A stretch of 33,977 nucleotides of DNA from Clostridia bacterium (lineage in GTDB: Bacteria > Bacillota > Clostridia > Oscillospirales > Acutalibacteraceae). The stretch spans positions 1-33,977 of the forward strand of contig JAFYSE010000041.1 in NCBI GenBank assembly GCA_017546665.1. Direction: 5' to 3'. This document shows positions 33,715-33,977 of this stretch, in pieces (the stretch's first letter is position 1; every line of letters starts with the position of its first letter). The translations under genes were made by a program, and so were the position numbers. The notes beneath the pieces are model-generated. The model saw only the letters and a program-made list of their open reading frames with translations. It was not told where the DNA came from and ran no database searches.

Positions 33715-33746
33715 GGCGAAAAGGTTGTGCCTTTTCGCCTGTCGAT
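33715..33746 (+). terminator. Probable terminator after the CofE-like gene
   Basis: A perfect 10-bp stem, GGCGAAAAGG (33715-33724) with CCTTTTCGCC (33730-33739), has a 5-base loop. Only a short T-rich tail (TTTTA near 33746) follows, so termination may be partial. Confidence 0.65.
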
Positions 33747-33789
33747 TTTATACAAATAATATACTTATAGATAAACGGAGGAATGTAAA

Positions 33790-33977
33790 ATGGATTCTAA
33801 TGTAAGACCCGAATCAATGGAAAGAATTACAACCAAAGCATTAGCAGATGCTTTTATTGACGAGCAGGTTAAGCTTGTTCGTGAGCAGGTTGGCGACAAA
33901 AAAGTTCTTCTTGCTCTCTCCGGCGGTGTTGACTCATCAGTTGTTGCTGCTCTTCTTATCAAGGCAATCGGCAAACA
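33790..33977 (+). CDS. guaA: GMP synthetase, ATP-pyrophosphatase part (partial at window end)
   Basis: The first 62 residues are visible and the gene runs off the window. The PP-loop [17 protein letters not shown] (about residues 43-59), preceded by [18 protein letters not shown], is characteristic of the ATP-pyrophosphatase domain of GMP synthetase, which converts XMP to GMP using ATP and ammonia. In most bacterial GuaA proteins this domain follows a glutamine amidotransferase domain of about 190 residues. Here only about 40 residues precede the loop, so the glutaminase part is missing from this reading frame. GGAGG (33777-33781) with eight bases to the ATG shows that this start is real. A separate glutaminase subunit, as in archaea, would explain it. 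An NAD-synthetase-type PP-loop enzyme is less likely. Confidence 0.8.
   Translation, partial: MDSNVRPESMERITTKALADAFIDEQVKLVREQVGDKKVLLALSGGVDSSVVAALLIKAIGK

Noticed and set aside
33765-33974. Minus-strand open frame over the start of guaA
   Set aside because: It is a shadow of the biased codons of the GMP synthetase gene and has no ribosome site or recognisable product.

Overview
The window looks like a chromosomal segment of a low-GC Gram-positive bacterium, most likely a gut-type Clostridium relative (Clostridia, perhaps Oscillospirales). The grounds are AT-rich DNA, strong AGGAGG-type ribosome binding sites, near-consensus sigma-A promoters and family-level similarity of the proteins. 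The species cannot be named from the sequence. I see no mobile elements, tRNAs, rRNAs or CRISPR arrays.

Most of the window (about 1.4-32.2 kb) is a large surface-glycan locus between housekeeping genes. On the left are the 3' end of a uracil permease gene and a DMT-family transporter gene, both on the plus strand. On the right are a CofE-like (F420-0:glutamate ligase family) gene and the start of a GMP synthetase gene, also plus strand. The flanks use a narrow, highly expressed codon set. The glycan genes are AT-richer and more varied.

The glycan locus consists of two minus-strand operons. Operon A (32179 down to 13338) starts at a TTGACT-N17-TATAAT promoter. In transcription order it encodes an aldolase-aminotransferase fusion, an initiating sugar-phosphate transferase, a PglD/EpsM-like acetyltransferase, three GT-B type glycosyltransferases, two tandem paralogous Wzy-like polymerases, a polysaccharide deacetylase, a GNAT-like acyltransferase, a pyruvyltransferase-family protein and a Wzx flippase. 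It then has an unexpected acyl-CoA carboxyltransferase subunit and the CapE-CapF-CapG set that makes UDP-N-acetyl-L-fucosamine. Operon B (11381 down to 1413) encodes a GT2, an EpsG-type polymerase, two more GT2s, a TupA-like ATP-grasp protein, a second Wzx flippase, a GHMP kinase resembling galacturonokinase, a sugar nucleotidyltransferase, a UDP-glucuronate 4-epimerase-like enzyme and a VanZ-family membrane protein. Each operon has its own flippase and polymerase, but only operon A has an initiating transferase.

Between the operons, on the plus strand and under its own excellent promoter, sits a two-gene cassette: a nucleotidyltransferase-fold protein of the NTP_transf_5 type, translationally coupled to a small S26-like peptidase with an apparent Ser/His dyad and no membrane anchor. 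This cassette and the aldolase-aminotransferase fusion are the best candidates for undescribed biology. The carboxyltransferase inside the glycan operon and the uronate-kinase trio come next.

Bidirectional hairpin terminators close both operons and overlap the stop codons of the converging plus-strand genes. No Wzz/Wze-type chain-length or tyrosine-kinase regulators, LCP ligase or retaining 4,6-dehydratase (PglF/EpsC type) is present, so these must be encoded elsewhere if they are needed.
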